A DNA stretch of 8,789 nt, taken from positions 1-8,789 of the forward strand of contig JBBSQE010000138.1 of NCBI GenBank assembly GCA_038258095.1, written 5' to 3'. Under the pieces are notes generated by a model. That model worked only from the letters and a program-made list of their open reading frames with translations. It did no database searches and was not told the origin of the DNA. Numbering within the stretch: the stretch's first letter is position 1; each line of letters begins with the position of its first letter. The position numbers were made by a program, and so were the translations under genes. Positions 1 through 5,676 of this stretch are shown piece by piece. This stretch comes from JBBSQE01 sp038258095 (GTDB lineage: Bacteria > Actinomycetota > Thermoleophilia > Solirubrobacterales > 70-9).

Positions 1-33
1 CCGGATATGTCTGGGGAGGGTTGTCGATCGCCG
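1..33 (-). repeat. Partial copy of a palindromic intergenic repeat, cut by the window edge
   Basis: Read on the minus strand, this stretch matches the centre of the array at 5677-5790. Both contain ATCGACAA, then a CCTCCCCAG block, then CATATCC. Over 30 aligned bases (window 1-30 against about 5710-5739 on the plus strand) I count 26 identities. Only one arm and the loop are present; the second arm would lie left of position 1. The copy sits in a gene-free stretch upstream of the DUF4126 gene and in the opposite orientation to the 5.7 kb array. Function unknown. Because both copies lie between genes, a terminator, a small RNA or a protein-binding palindrome are all possible. Confidence 0.6.
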
Positions 34-137
34 ACCAGCGAAGCGAAGCGCAAGCGTTCCCATGCTCAGTCAAGGGTGTCAGCGGAGCAACTCTCTCCCC
101 TTCACCCGGCTCCTCGGCACGCGGAGTCCGCGGCGTC

Positions 138-143
138 TAGGGT
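138..143 (+). promoter_or_regulatory. -10 box (TAGGGT) of a leaderless promoter for the DUF4126 gene
   Basis: TAGGGT fits the actinobacterial TANNNT -10 pattern and ends six bases before the GTG start at 150. Transcription would begin at or next to the start codon. No Shine-Dalgarno sequence precedes the GTG and no convincing -35 box is visible. The same geometry recurs at four other genes in this window, which supports the call. Confidence 0.5.
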
Positions 144-149
144 CGGGCC

Positions 150-803
150 GTGGAGCTCGTGCCGACCATCTTCTCGACGGGCTGGGCGTCCGGCGTCAAC
201 GCCTATGCGACCGTGCTTCTGCTGGGCCTGCTCGGTCGCGCGGGTGTCGGCGATGTGCCGGACGAGCTGACAGGGGACACCGTGATCATCGGGGCTCTGG
301 TGATGTATGTCGTCGAGTTCGTGGTTGACAAGGTGCCCTACCTCGATACGACCTGGGACATGATCTCGACCGCGGTGCGGCCGGCGATCGGCTCGGCGCT
401 CGGCGTGCAGTTCGCCGATCAGGACACGGCGAACGCCGTGCTCGGCGGAATCGGGGGAGGGGGCACGGCGCTCGCGAGCCACGGCGTCAAGTCGAGCCTG
501 CGCCTCGTCGTCAACACGTCTCCGGAGCCGTTATCCAACATCATCATCAGCCTGCTCGAGGATTTCGCGGTGGCTGGGGTCGTCGTCTTGGCCGTCGAGC
601 ACCCGGTGCCGGCGGCGATCATCGCGGCGCTGCTCCTGGCGGCGGGTGTCGCCCTCGTGTTCCTCCTGTTCAAGCTGATCCGCCGGGCCTACGGTAGGTG
701 GAACGAACACCGGACGAATCGAAAACGCCACCCTCTTGAGGGCAGTGCGCGTGGGGGTCGCCCGTCACTCCCCGCGAAAATTCAGTCCTCGAAGAGCGCG
801 TAG
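150..803 (+). CDS. DUF4126 family integral membrane protein
   Basis: This 217-residue protein belongs to the DUF4126 family, whose function is unknown. Family-like features are an N-terminal SGVNAYATVLLLGLLGR segment (about 14-30), the EFVVDKVPYLDTTWD stretch (about 56-70) and the H111-K114-R118-N122 region running into TSPEPLSN. Hydrophobic segments lie near 16-29, 44-59, 79-87 (weak), 95-110 (glycine-rich) and 134-176, so it should sit in the cytoplasmic membrane. The tail from about 178 is basic and probably faces the cytoplasm. The GTG start is chosen because the TAGGGT box ends six bases upstream and homologues begin close to this point. The stop lies inside the 3' end of the convergent acyl-CoA dehydrogenase gene (22 bp overlap). 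The family call is secure; the role is not known. Confidence 0.85.
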   Translation: MELVPTIFSTGWASGVNAYATVLLLGLLGRAGVGDVPDELTGDTVIIGALVMYVVEFVVDKVPYLDTTWDMISTAVRPAIGSALGVQFADQDTANAVLGGIGGGGTALASHGVKSSLRLVVNTSPEPLSNIIISLLEDFAVAGVVVLAVEHPVPAAIIAALLLAAGVALVFLLFKLIRRAYGRWNEHRTNRKRHPLEGSARGGRPSLPAKIQSSKSA

Positions 804-2536
804 CCGTACTCGCCGCGCCGCAGCGCCAGCTTGGCGATCGCGGTCATCCGCTCATCGTCGTTTGACTCGACCTGGTCGAGGACGGCCTCGACGCGGGCGG
901 CGGCTCGGGTGCAGAAGGTGTCGGCGATGTAGAGCTCCTGCCCGGAGACCTCGACGCCCTGGTCCTCGAAGATCGAGGTGACGCGGGATAGCAGGGCGAC
1001 CTGGGCGTAGATGTCCGAGATCGCGGAGGAGAGGCGCTTCTGGTGGTACTGGCGCTCGACGATCTCCTTGCGATGCTCGCGGAGGAGCTTCTCGGTGACG
1101 TCGCGCAGGCGGGCGACCTGATCGGAAACGCCGTCTGAGTGCTTCTCGAGCTCCGGGTGCGCCCGCGTGATCTTGTCCGGCCGGACCTCGCGCTGGATCC
1201 GCCCGCCGACGTAGTCGGCGAGGACTCCGATCGAGCCGATTGGGTCGTTCAGGCCGAGGGACCCCAGCTCGCCGAGCTTGTCGCCCAGCGGTCGCATGCC
1301 GGTCAGCGCGATGAAGGCGCGCATGACGTCGTTGGCACCCTCGAAGATCGGGAAGATCCGGATGTCGCGCAGGATCTTCTCGTAAGGCTCGGTGCGCATG
1401 TAACCCTCGCCGCCGCGCAGCTGCATGGAGCGGTTGGCCGCGTACCAGAGGAACTCGGTCCCGGAGACCTTGCAGATCGCCGACTCGAGCGAGTAGTCGG
1501 GCACTTCCTGGTCGACCATGCCGCAGGTCAAGTAGGTCATTGACTCCAGCCCGAACAGGTAGGATGTCATCCACGCGATCTTCTCCTGGACGAGCTCGAA
1601 GTCCGCGATCGGCCTGTCGAACTGGTGGCGCTCCTTGACCTGGTCGATCGTCAGGTCGAGGAGCTGCTTCGCGGCTCCGACCGAGCCGGTGCCGAGGCTG
1701 AGGCGCCCGTTGTTGAGGATGTGCATCGCGATGTGAAAACCCTCGCCCGGCTCGCCGAGCACGTTCTCCTTCGGGACCTTCACGTCCTTGAAGTAGAGGC
1801 GGCGGAGATCGTTTGCCCGCAGGCCCATCGTGTCGTAGCGCTCGCCGACCTCGAAGCCGTCCATCCCCTTCTCGAGGATCAGTGCGATGTGGCGGTCCTT
1901 GCCGCCGACCTCGGCCCGCGCGAAGGTGACGAAGACGTCGCCCTTGCTGCCGTTGCCGATGTAGCGCTTCTCGCCGTTCAGAACCCAGGAGCCGTCGGGC
2001 TGCTCAACGGCGCGGGCCTTCAGCGCGTAGGCGTCGGAGCCCGCGTCGGGCTCGGTCAGCGCGAAGCCCGCGAGCTTGCGCCCGATCGCCAGGTCGGGCA
2101 GATAGCGCTCCTTCTGTGAGTCGGAGCCGAAGATGACGATCCCCTTCATGCCGATCGACTGGTGGACCCCCATTACGACGGAGAGCGTCCCGTCGATCTG
2201 GGCGAAGGTCTCGAACACGCGGCAGTAGCCGGTCTGCGAGAGACCCTGGCCGCCGTATTCCTCGGGTACGTAGAGCCCACAGAGCCCGGCCTCGCCGAGA
2301 TCGCGAACCGTGCCGTCGCCGATCCAGCGATCCTCTTCCCACTGGCGTGGATCCCACCCCTCGGCCAGTTCCCGAAGGGCTGCGTTGAGGCTCCGGATCC
2401 GCTCCTGCTCGGCCTCGACGGGCTTCGGGAACGGGAAGACCATCTCGTCGTGGATCTCGCCGAGGAAGAGCGACTTCGAGAAGGAGGAGACCTCCTCCTC
2501 CGACGCCGCTCTCTGGTGTGTCTCTGCGGCCTCCAC
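782..2536 (-). CDS. Acyl-CoA dehydrogenase, long VLCAD/ACAD9-like form
   Basis: This is a 584-residue FAD flavoprotein that would introduce the alpha-beta double bond into an acyl-CoA, normally passing electrons to ETF. The N-terminal LFLGEIHDEMVFPFPKP segment (about 23-39) is typical of the long branch of the family. Next come the helical N-domain, the flavin-contacting FALTEPDAGSDA motif (158-169), the beta domain, and the C-terminal helical domain with IFEGANDVMR (397-406). E399 there occupies the catalytic-base position of VLCAD. Residues from about 415 to 584 form the extra C-terminal domain that ordinary 380-residue enzymes lack. Chain-length preference cannot be read from sequence. The GTG start is chosen because TAGGGT ends ten bases upstream and the conserved N-terminus is needed. 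It lies 54 bp after lhgO on the same strand, so the two may be cotranscribed as well as separately initiated. Confidence 0.93.
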   Translation of the reverse strand: MEAAETHQRAASEEEVSSFSKSLFLGEIHDEMVFPFPKPVEAEQERIRSLNAALRELAEGWDPRQWEEDRWIGDGTVRDLGEAGLCGLYVPEEYGGQGLSQTGYCRVFETFAQIDGTLSVVMGVHQSIGMKGIVIFGSDSQKERYLPDLAIGRKLAGFALTEPDAGSDAYALKARAVEQPDGSWVLNGEKRYIGNGSKGDVFVTFARAEVGGKDRHIALILEKGMDGFEVGERYDTMGLRANDLRRLYFKDVKVPKENVLGEPGEGFHIAMHILNNGRLSLGTGSVGAAKQLLDLTIDQVKERHQFDRPIADFELVQEKIAWMTSYLFGLESMTYLTCGMVDQEVPDYSLESAICKVSGTEFLWYAANRSMQLRGGEGYMRTEPYEKILRDIRIFPIFEGANDVMRAFIALTGMRPLGDKLGELGSLGLNDPIGSIGVLADYVGGRIQREVRPDKITRAHPELEKHSDGVSDQVARLRDVTEKLLREHRKEIVERQYHQKRLSSAISDIYAQVALLSRVTSIFEDQGVEVSGQELYIADTFCTRAAARVEAVLDQVESNDDERMTAIAKLALRRGEYGYALFED

Positions 2537-2537
2537 G

Positions 2538-2574
2538 GGTGCCCGGACCCTACCCGGCCCGCGTCGCGGGCACC
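2538..2574. repeat. Inverted repeat around the acyl-CoA dehydrogenase -10 box; nested hairpin
   Basis: GGTGCCCG (2538-2545) and CGGGCACC (2567-2574) are perfect inverted copies separated by 21 bases that contain the minus-strand TAGGGT box. A second perfect stem, GCCCGC (2557-2562) with GCGGGC (2566-2571) and a three-base loop, uses part of the same sequence. The larger repeat could be an operator straddling the promoter. The smaller could be a hairpin in lhgO read-through RNA. No T-run follows, so a classic terminator is not supported. Confidence 0.45.
2547..2552 (-). promoter_or_regulatory. -10 box (TAGGGT) of a putative leaderless promoter for the acyl-CoA dehydrogenase
   Basis: On the minus strand TAGGGT ends ten bases before the GTG at 2536, identical to the box at the DUF4126 gene. 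No Shine-Dalgarno sequence precedes the GTG. A second TANNNT match (TACGGT, 2577 to 2572) lies 25 bases further upstream and could be an alternative. Confidence 0.45.
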
Positions 2575-2590
2575 GTAGGCTGGAGCCTCC

Positions 2591-3808
2591 TCACTCGATC
2601 TCCTCGACCCGGTCGGCGATCAGCTCCGCCAGCGCCAGGGCGGAGGTGGCGGCGGGAGAGGGTGCGTTGCGGACGTGGATCGCCCGCTCCGTGTTGTGGA
2701 CCACGAAGTCGTCGATCAGCCGCCCGTCGCGCCCGAGGGCCTGGGCGCGGACGCCGGCCGGGCCGCGGGTCAGGTCCCCAGGGTCGAGGGAGGGGATCAG
2801 CCGCGCCGCCTCTTGCGCGTAGAAGCCGCTTCGCGAGCGCCGCAGCTCGAGCATCCCGGCCCGGCGGTGGCGGCGCATCATCTTCCAGGTGCCGGGCCAG
2901 CGGAGCGTCTCGGCGAGATCGCCCGCGCGCACGTCGCGCAGCCGGTAGGCCTCACGCCCCGGGGCGAGCAGAGCGGTGGGCCCCACCAGCACGTTCCCGT
3001 CGATCCCCCGGGTGAAGTGCGGGCCGAGGAACGGCAGGTCGGGGTCCGGAACCGGGTAGACGCTGGCGCGAACGAGATCCGCGTGCTCGGGGCGCAGCCG
3101 CAGGTAGGCGCCGCGAAAGGGGACGATACGTGGGTCGGCAGGCGCGCCGGCGTCAACCGCGAGCCGATCCGAGTGGAGGCCGGCGCAGAAGACGGCCGCC
3201 GCGGCCGTGACCGAGCCGCCCTCGTAGCGGACCCGGACGCGCCCGCCCGCGGGCCCGGACCCGACGACTCGCCGCCCGGCGTGGATCGTCCCACCCATCC
3301 TGTCGATGTCCGCGGCGTAGGAGCGGGCGACGGTCGCGAAGTCGACGACCCCGGTCTGTGGCGAATGAAGGCCCGCGACCCCGCGGGCATGCGGCTCGAT
3401 CTCCTCGATCTGGTCTGGCCCGACGTGAGCCAGGCCCTCCACGGAGTTCGCGTGGCCGCGGCGCTCCAGATCGTCGAGGCGCGGCATCTCTTCCTCCTCC
3501 ACCGCGAGGATCAGCTTCCCGTCGCGGCGATAGGGGATCTCGCGCTCGTCGCAGTAGTCGTAGAGCGCCTTGGAGCCCTCTACGCAGAGCTTCGCCTTCA
3601 GCGAGCCGGGCTCGTAATAGATGCCGGCGTGGATGACTCCGCTCGAGTGGCTCGTCTGGTGCGCCGCGAGCCGCTTTTCCGCCTCCAGCAGGCAGAGCCC
3701 GGCGATCGGCCGGCGCCGCAGCAGCTCCCGCGCGACCGCCAGCCCCAGGATGCCCCCGCCGACGACCACCAGGTCGCACTCGCGCGGTGGCTCGGCCGAC
3801 GTATCCAT
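2591..3808 (-). CDS. lhgO: L-2-hydroxyglutarate oxidase/dehydrogenase (LhgO-type FAD oxidoreductase)
   Basis: LhgO oxidises L-2-hydroxyglutarate to 2-oxoglutarate and delivers electrons to the membrane quinone pool. It takes part in glutarate/lysine breakdown and in metabolite repair. The 405-residue protein follows the E. coli enzyme closely. It has an N-terminal dinucleotide-binding motif VVVGGGILGLA (14-24), then HQTSHSSGVIHAGIYYEPGSLKA (50-72), PFRGAYLRL (230-238), PDLPFLGPHFTR (256-267) with VGPTALLA (275-282), and C-terminal GPAGVRAQ (349-356) and NAPSPAATSA (381-390). The frame is open to a GTG at 3844, but I choose the ATG at 3808: a TAGAGT box ends ten bases before it, as at neighbouring genes, and it gives a family-like short lead before the Rossmann strand. 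It is divergent from the DUF1684 gene and followed by the acyl-CoA dehydrogenase. Substrate is inferred from family only. Confidence 0.9.
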   Translation of the reverse strand: MDTSAEPPRECDLVVVGGGILGLAVARELLRRRPIAGLCLLEAEKRLAAHQTSHSSGVIHAGIYYEPGSLKAKLCVEGSKALYDYCDEREIPYRRDGKLILAVEEEEMPRLDDLERRGHANSVEGLAHVGPDQIEEIEPHARGVAGLHSPQTGVVDFATVARSYAADIDRMGGTIHAGRRVVGSGPAGGRVRVRYEGGSVTAAAAVFCAGLHSDRLAVDAGAPADPRIVPFRGAYLRLRPEHADLVRASVYPVPDPDLPFLGPHFTRGIDGNVLVGPTALLAPGREAYRLRDVRAGDLAETLRWPGTWKMMRRHRRAGMLELRRSRSGFYAQEAARLIPSLDPGDLTRGPAGVRAQALGRDGRLIDDFVVHNTERAIHVRNAPSPAATSALALAELIADRVEEIE

Positions 3809-3818
3809 CTGCTCAGGC

Positions 3819-3824
3819 ACTCTA
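3819..3824 (-). promoter_or_regulatory. -10 box (TAGAGT) of a putative leaderless promoter for lhgO
   Basis: Minus-strand TAGAGT ends ten bases upstream of the ATG at 3808, the same spacing seen at the acyl-CoA dehydrogenase and thioesterase genes. If used, the longer GTG start at 3844 would lie upstream of the transcript and could not be translated. Confidence 0.45.
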
Positions 3825-3844
3825 GGCATGCCCACCCCCGTCAC

Positions 3845-3894
3845 GCCCGCATAGGTTCCACGTCTGGCAGCGCCCGAATAGGCTCCACCTGTGG
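3845..3894 (+). repeat. Tandem duplication of a -10-containing segment (27 bp period)
   Basis: ATAGGTTCCACGTCTGG (3851-3867) is repeated as ATAGGCTCCACCTGTGG (3878-3894) with 14 of 17 bases identical. The preceding GCCCGC/GCCCGA hexamers also match at five of six bases. Each copy carries a TANNNT box, TAGGTT at 3852 and TAGGCT at 3879. The second copy runs into the GTG start at 3891. This suggests two promoters, or two binding sites, in the short region between lhgO and the DUF1684 gene. Confidence 0.55.
3879..3884 (+). promoter_or_regulatory. -10 box (TAGGCT) of a leaderless promoter for the DUF1684 gene and operon
   Basis: TAGGCT ends six bases before the GTG at 3891, the same spacing as at the DUF4126 gene. 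No ribosome binding site lies between. It probably drives the DUF1684 and crotonase genes, and perhaps the thioesterase. Confidence 0.5.
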
Positions 3895-4244
3895 CCGCAG
3901 CCGACGCCGACTACCTCCGCCTCGCCGGGTTTCGCGAACGTGTGGTTGGCCTCCACCTCGATCTGGCCGAGCCCGGTGGCGGGCTCTTCCTGCCGCTCGG
4001 GGACTGCACCGCCGGGGACGAGACCTACGGGGCCGGGCGCTACCTCACCGACACGATCAAGGGCACCTTCGGGGGCGACCTGGAGCTCCCGGAGCCGGGC
4101 GCAGATCATCTCATGCTCGATTTCAACTATGCCTACAACCCGTCGTGCGCCCATGACTCTCGCTGGGGATGTCCCCTGGCGCCGCCGGAGAACCGCCTGG
4201 ATGAGCCGATCCGTGTCGGAGAGAGGACATATCCCCATGAATGA
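3891..4244 (+). CDS. Short DUF1684 family protein
   Basis: This 117-residue protein matches the conserved core of the DUF1684 family, whose function is unknown. Visible hallmarks are LPLGDCTAGDETYGAGRYL (34-52) and LDFNYAYNPSCAHDSRWG (76-93) followed by CPLAPPENRL (94-103). The cysteines (39, 86, 94), histidine 88 and acidic residues are candidates for ligand or metal contact, but that is inference. Many members carry an extra N-terminal region and are longer; this one is nearly the core alone, so it is a natural short form or has lost its N-terminus. No signal peptide or membrane segment is seen. The GTG start follows a TAGGCT box by six bases. The gene overlaps the next one by 8 bp, implying one transcript and a possible link to acyl-CoA metabolism. 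Confidence 0.8.
   Translation: MAAADADYLRLAGFRERVVGLHLDLAEPGGGLFLPLGDCTAGDETYGAGRYLTDTIKGTFGGDLELPEPGADHLMLDFNYAYNPSCAHDSRWGCPLAPPENRLDEPIRVGERTYPHE
4218..4226 (+). promoter_or_regulatory. Ribosome binding site for the crotonase-fold gene
   Basis: GGAGAGAGG, inside the end of the DUF1684 gene, lies ten bases before the ATG at 4237. It decides that start over the much longer open frame extending upstream. Unlike the first genes of units here, this internal operon gene has a recognisable Shine-Dalgarno sequence. Confidence 0.55.
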
Positions 4245-5163
4245 TCTGATGACCATGACCTACGCGACGGATGGCTCCGTCGCGCGGATCACCCTCGACC
4301 GCCCGGAGCGGGGAAACGGGATCACGAATGCGACGCCGCGAGAGCTCAGCGAGTGCGTCGAGCGGGCGAACCTCGACCCCGCCATCCACGCGATCGCGCT
4401 TGCCGGCAACGGCAGCGGATTCTGTGGCGGCTACGACCTCGTCGCCTCGGCCGAGGGCGAGATGGCCGGGGCCGATGGAGTGGGTGACGGCGATGCACCC
4501 GCGGGCTCGCCGGTGGACCCGGCCGTCATCGCGGCGAACCACGCGCCGGAGTCGAACTGGGACCCGGTCACCGACTACCAATTCATGTCGCGAAACGTCC
4601 GCGGCTTCATGAGCCTCTTCCACTCCGAGAAACCCGTCCTCTGCAAGGTCCACGGCTACTGCGTCGCCGGTGGGACCGACATGGCCCTCTGCTCGGATCT
4701 CCTGGTCGTCGCCGACGACGCGAAGATCGGCTACCCGCCGGCCCGCGTCTGGGGCTCGCCGACCACGGCGATGTGGGCGCACCGGATCGGCGTGATGCGG
4801 GCGAAGCGCCTGCTCCTGACGGGCGACTCCCTGACCGGAGCCGAGGCGGCGGAGTGGGGGCTGGCGACGGAGTCCGCGCCGCCGGCGGAGCTCGACGAAC
4901 GCTTCGAGGCGCTCCTCGGCCGTGTCGCCCGGGTGCCGATCAACCAGCTCGTGATGATGAAGCTGCTGACGAACCAGACCGTCCTCGCCCAGGGCATCCA
5001 GGCGACCCAGGTCCTCGGCACCTTCTTCGACGGCATCGCCCGCCACACCGAGGAGGGGCACGGCTTCGTCCGCAGGGCCACAACGGAGGGCTTCCGCGAG
5101 GCGGTGCGCGAGCGCGACGAGCCGTTCGGAGACCATGGTCTCGGTGGGCACGGCGTGGGCTGA
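4237..5163 (+). CDS. Crotonase-fold enoyl-CoA hydratase/isomerase family protein
   Basis: This 308-residue protein belongs to the crotonase superfamily, which stabilises CoA-thioester enolates with a peptide oxyanion hole. The first hole segment is GSGFCGGYDL (59-68) and the second is HGYCVAGGTDMALCSDL (139-155). The two glutamates of classical enoyl-CoA hydratase (rat E144 and E164) align with D148 and P168 (IGYPPARVWG), so simple hydration by the standard mechanism is doubtful. Residues about 69-115 form a longer, acidic linker than in rat crotonase. RAKRLLLTGDSLTGAEAAEWGLA (188-210) is the usual C-terminal family signature. The last ten residues are glycine-rich. The ATG at 4237 is supported by GGAGAGAGG and by an 8 bp overlap with the DUF1684 gene. 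Similar actinobacterial proteins are generally annotated as enoyl-CoA hydratases; the actual reaction is undetermined. Confidence 0.88.
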   Translation: MNDLMTMTYATDGSVARITLDRPERGNGITNATPRELSECVERANLDPAIHAIALAGNGSGFCGGYDLVASAEGEMAGADGVGDGDAPAGSPVDPAVIAANHAPESNWDPVTDYQFMSRNVRGFMSLFHSEKPVLCKVHGYCVAGGTDMALCSDLLVVADDAKIGYPPARVWGSPTTAMWAHRIGVMRAKRLLLTGDSLTGAEAAEWGLATESAPPAELDERFEALLGRVARVPINQLVMMKLLTNQTVLAQGIQATQVLGTFFDGIARHTEEGHGFVRRATTEGFREAVRERDEPFGDHGLGGHGVG

Positions 5164-5174
5164 GGCCCCGCGGC

Positions 5175-5180
5175 TAACCT
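5175..5180 (+). promoter_or_regulatory. -10 box (TAACCT) of a putative leaderless promoter for the thioesterase
   Basis: TAACCT ends ten bases before the ATG at 5191, the same spacing as at lhgO and the acyl-CoA dehydrogenase. No Shine-Dalgarno sequence is seen before the ATG. The gene may be read from this box as well as by read-through from the crotonase gene 27 bp upstream. Confidence 0.4.
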
Positions 5181-5190
5181 GCGCCACCGC

Positions 5191-5628
5191 ATGGCCGACC
5201 TCTCGCAAGTCACACCGGACGACGCGCGCGCGTTCCTCCCCGGCACGTTCCCCGGTGATCTCGGCATCGAGCCGCTCGAGATCGAGGACGGGCGTGCGCT
5301 CGGGCGGATCCTCGTCGACCAGCGCCACCTGCACCCGGGCGGCCTGGTCCACGGCGGCGTATGGACCGCGCTTGCCGACACCGTCGCGGCCTGGGTCACC
5401 TTCCGGGCGATACCGGCCGGGAGCAACTTCTCAACGATCGAGCTGAAGCTGAACGTCTTCGCCGCGGGGGCTCCCGGCGATGAGCTCACCGCGACCGCCA
5501 CGCCCCTGCACGCCGGCAGGACCACGGTCGTGGTCGAGGTGCGGATCGACCGCACCCCTGCGGGTGGGGGCGAGCGGCGGCTGGCGGCCAACTTCGTCGC
5601 CACGCAGTTCGTCGTTGCGCCCAGCTAG
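5191..5628 (+). CDS. PaaI/MenI-like hotdog-fold acyl-CoA thioesterase
   Basis: This 145-residue protein is a single hotdog domain of the PaaI-type thioesterase family, which hydrolyses acyl-CoA esters to free acid and CoA. The signature HLHPGGLVHGGVWTALAD (46-63) holds the central-helix HGG motif (54-56). D63 sits where E. coli MenI/YdiI has its catalytic glutamate, with the same spacing from HGG. The later strands SNFSTIELKLNVFAAG and LTATATPLHAGRTTVVVEVRI complete the fold. Length is normal for the family, and a dimer or tetramer is expected. No signal or membrane segment is seen, so it should be cytosolic. It lies 27 bp after the crotonase gene on the same strand, which fits a role in acyl-CoA turnover or CoA release; the particular substrate cannot be told. 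Confidence 0.88.
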   Translation: MADLSQVTPDDARAFLPGTFPGDLGIEPLEIEDGRALGRILVDQRHLHPGGLVHGGVWTALADTVAAWVTFRAIPAGSNFSTIELKLNVFAAGAPGDELTATATPLHAGRTTVVVEVRIDRTPAGGGERRLAANFVATQFVVAPS

Positions 5629-5634
5629 CGGAGA

Positions 5635-5659
5635 CCTCCCGACCCGGCGTCCTCGGAGG
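5635..5659 (+). terminator. Possible hairpin terminator after the thioesterase
   Basis: Seven bases after the thioesterase stop, CCTCCCGA (5635-5642) can pair with TCGGAGG (5653-5659) with one bulged C and a ten-base loop. The decamer CCTCCCGACC recurs at 5661-5670. There is no T-run, so this would be a T-less GC-rich terminator or only an RNA structure. Confidence 0.3.
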
Positions 5660-5676
5660 GCCTCCCGACCTCCGAA

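Noticed and set aside
38..56. Short GCGAA/AAGCG iteration
   Set aside because: Too short and irregular to call a tandem repeat or binding array.
34..137. Tail of an upstream coding gene entering from the left
   Set aside because: One plus frame runs open from the edge to a TAG at 138-140, but its translation has no recognisable domain and it begins inside the repeat copy.
2767..2786. TCCCCAGG match resembling the repeat half-site inside lhgO
   Set aside because: Only the short core matches, it encodes conserved protein sequence, and the flanking ACGACAA part is absent.
2675..4156. A 493-codon open frame on the plus strand opposite lhgO
   Set aside because: It is antisense to a clearly recognised flavoprotein, has no recognisable domain, and its arginine/alanine/proline-rich composition is typical of out-of-frame reading of GC-rich genes.
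3940..4236. Upstream in-frame extension of the crotonase gene
   Set aside because: It overlaps the DUF1684 gene in another frame and its arginine/serine-rich translation is not crotonase-like; the Shine-Dalgarno sequence points to ATG 4237.
4123..5352. A 409-codon minus-strand frame across the crotonase and thioesterase genes
   Set aside because: It spans two well-supported plus-strand genes and shows no domain or plausible promoter.
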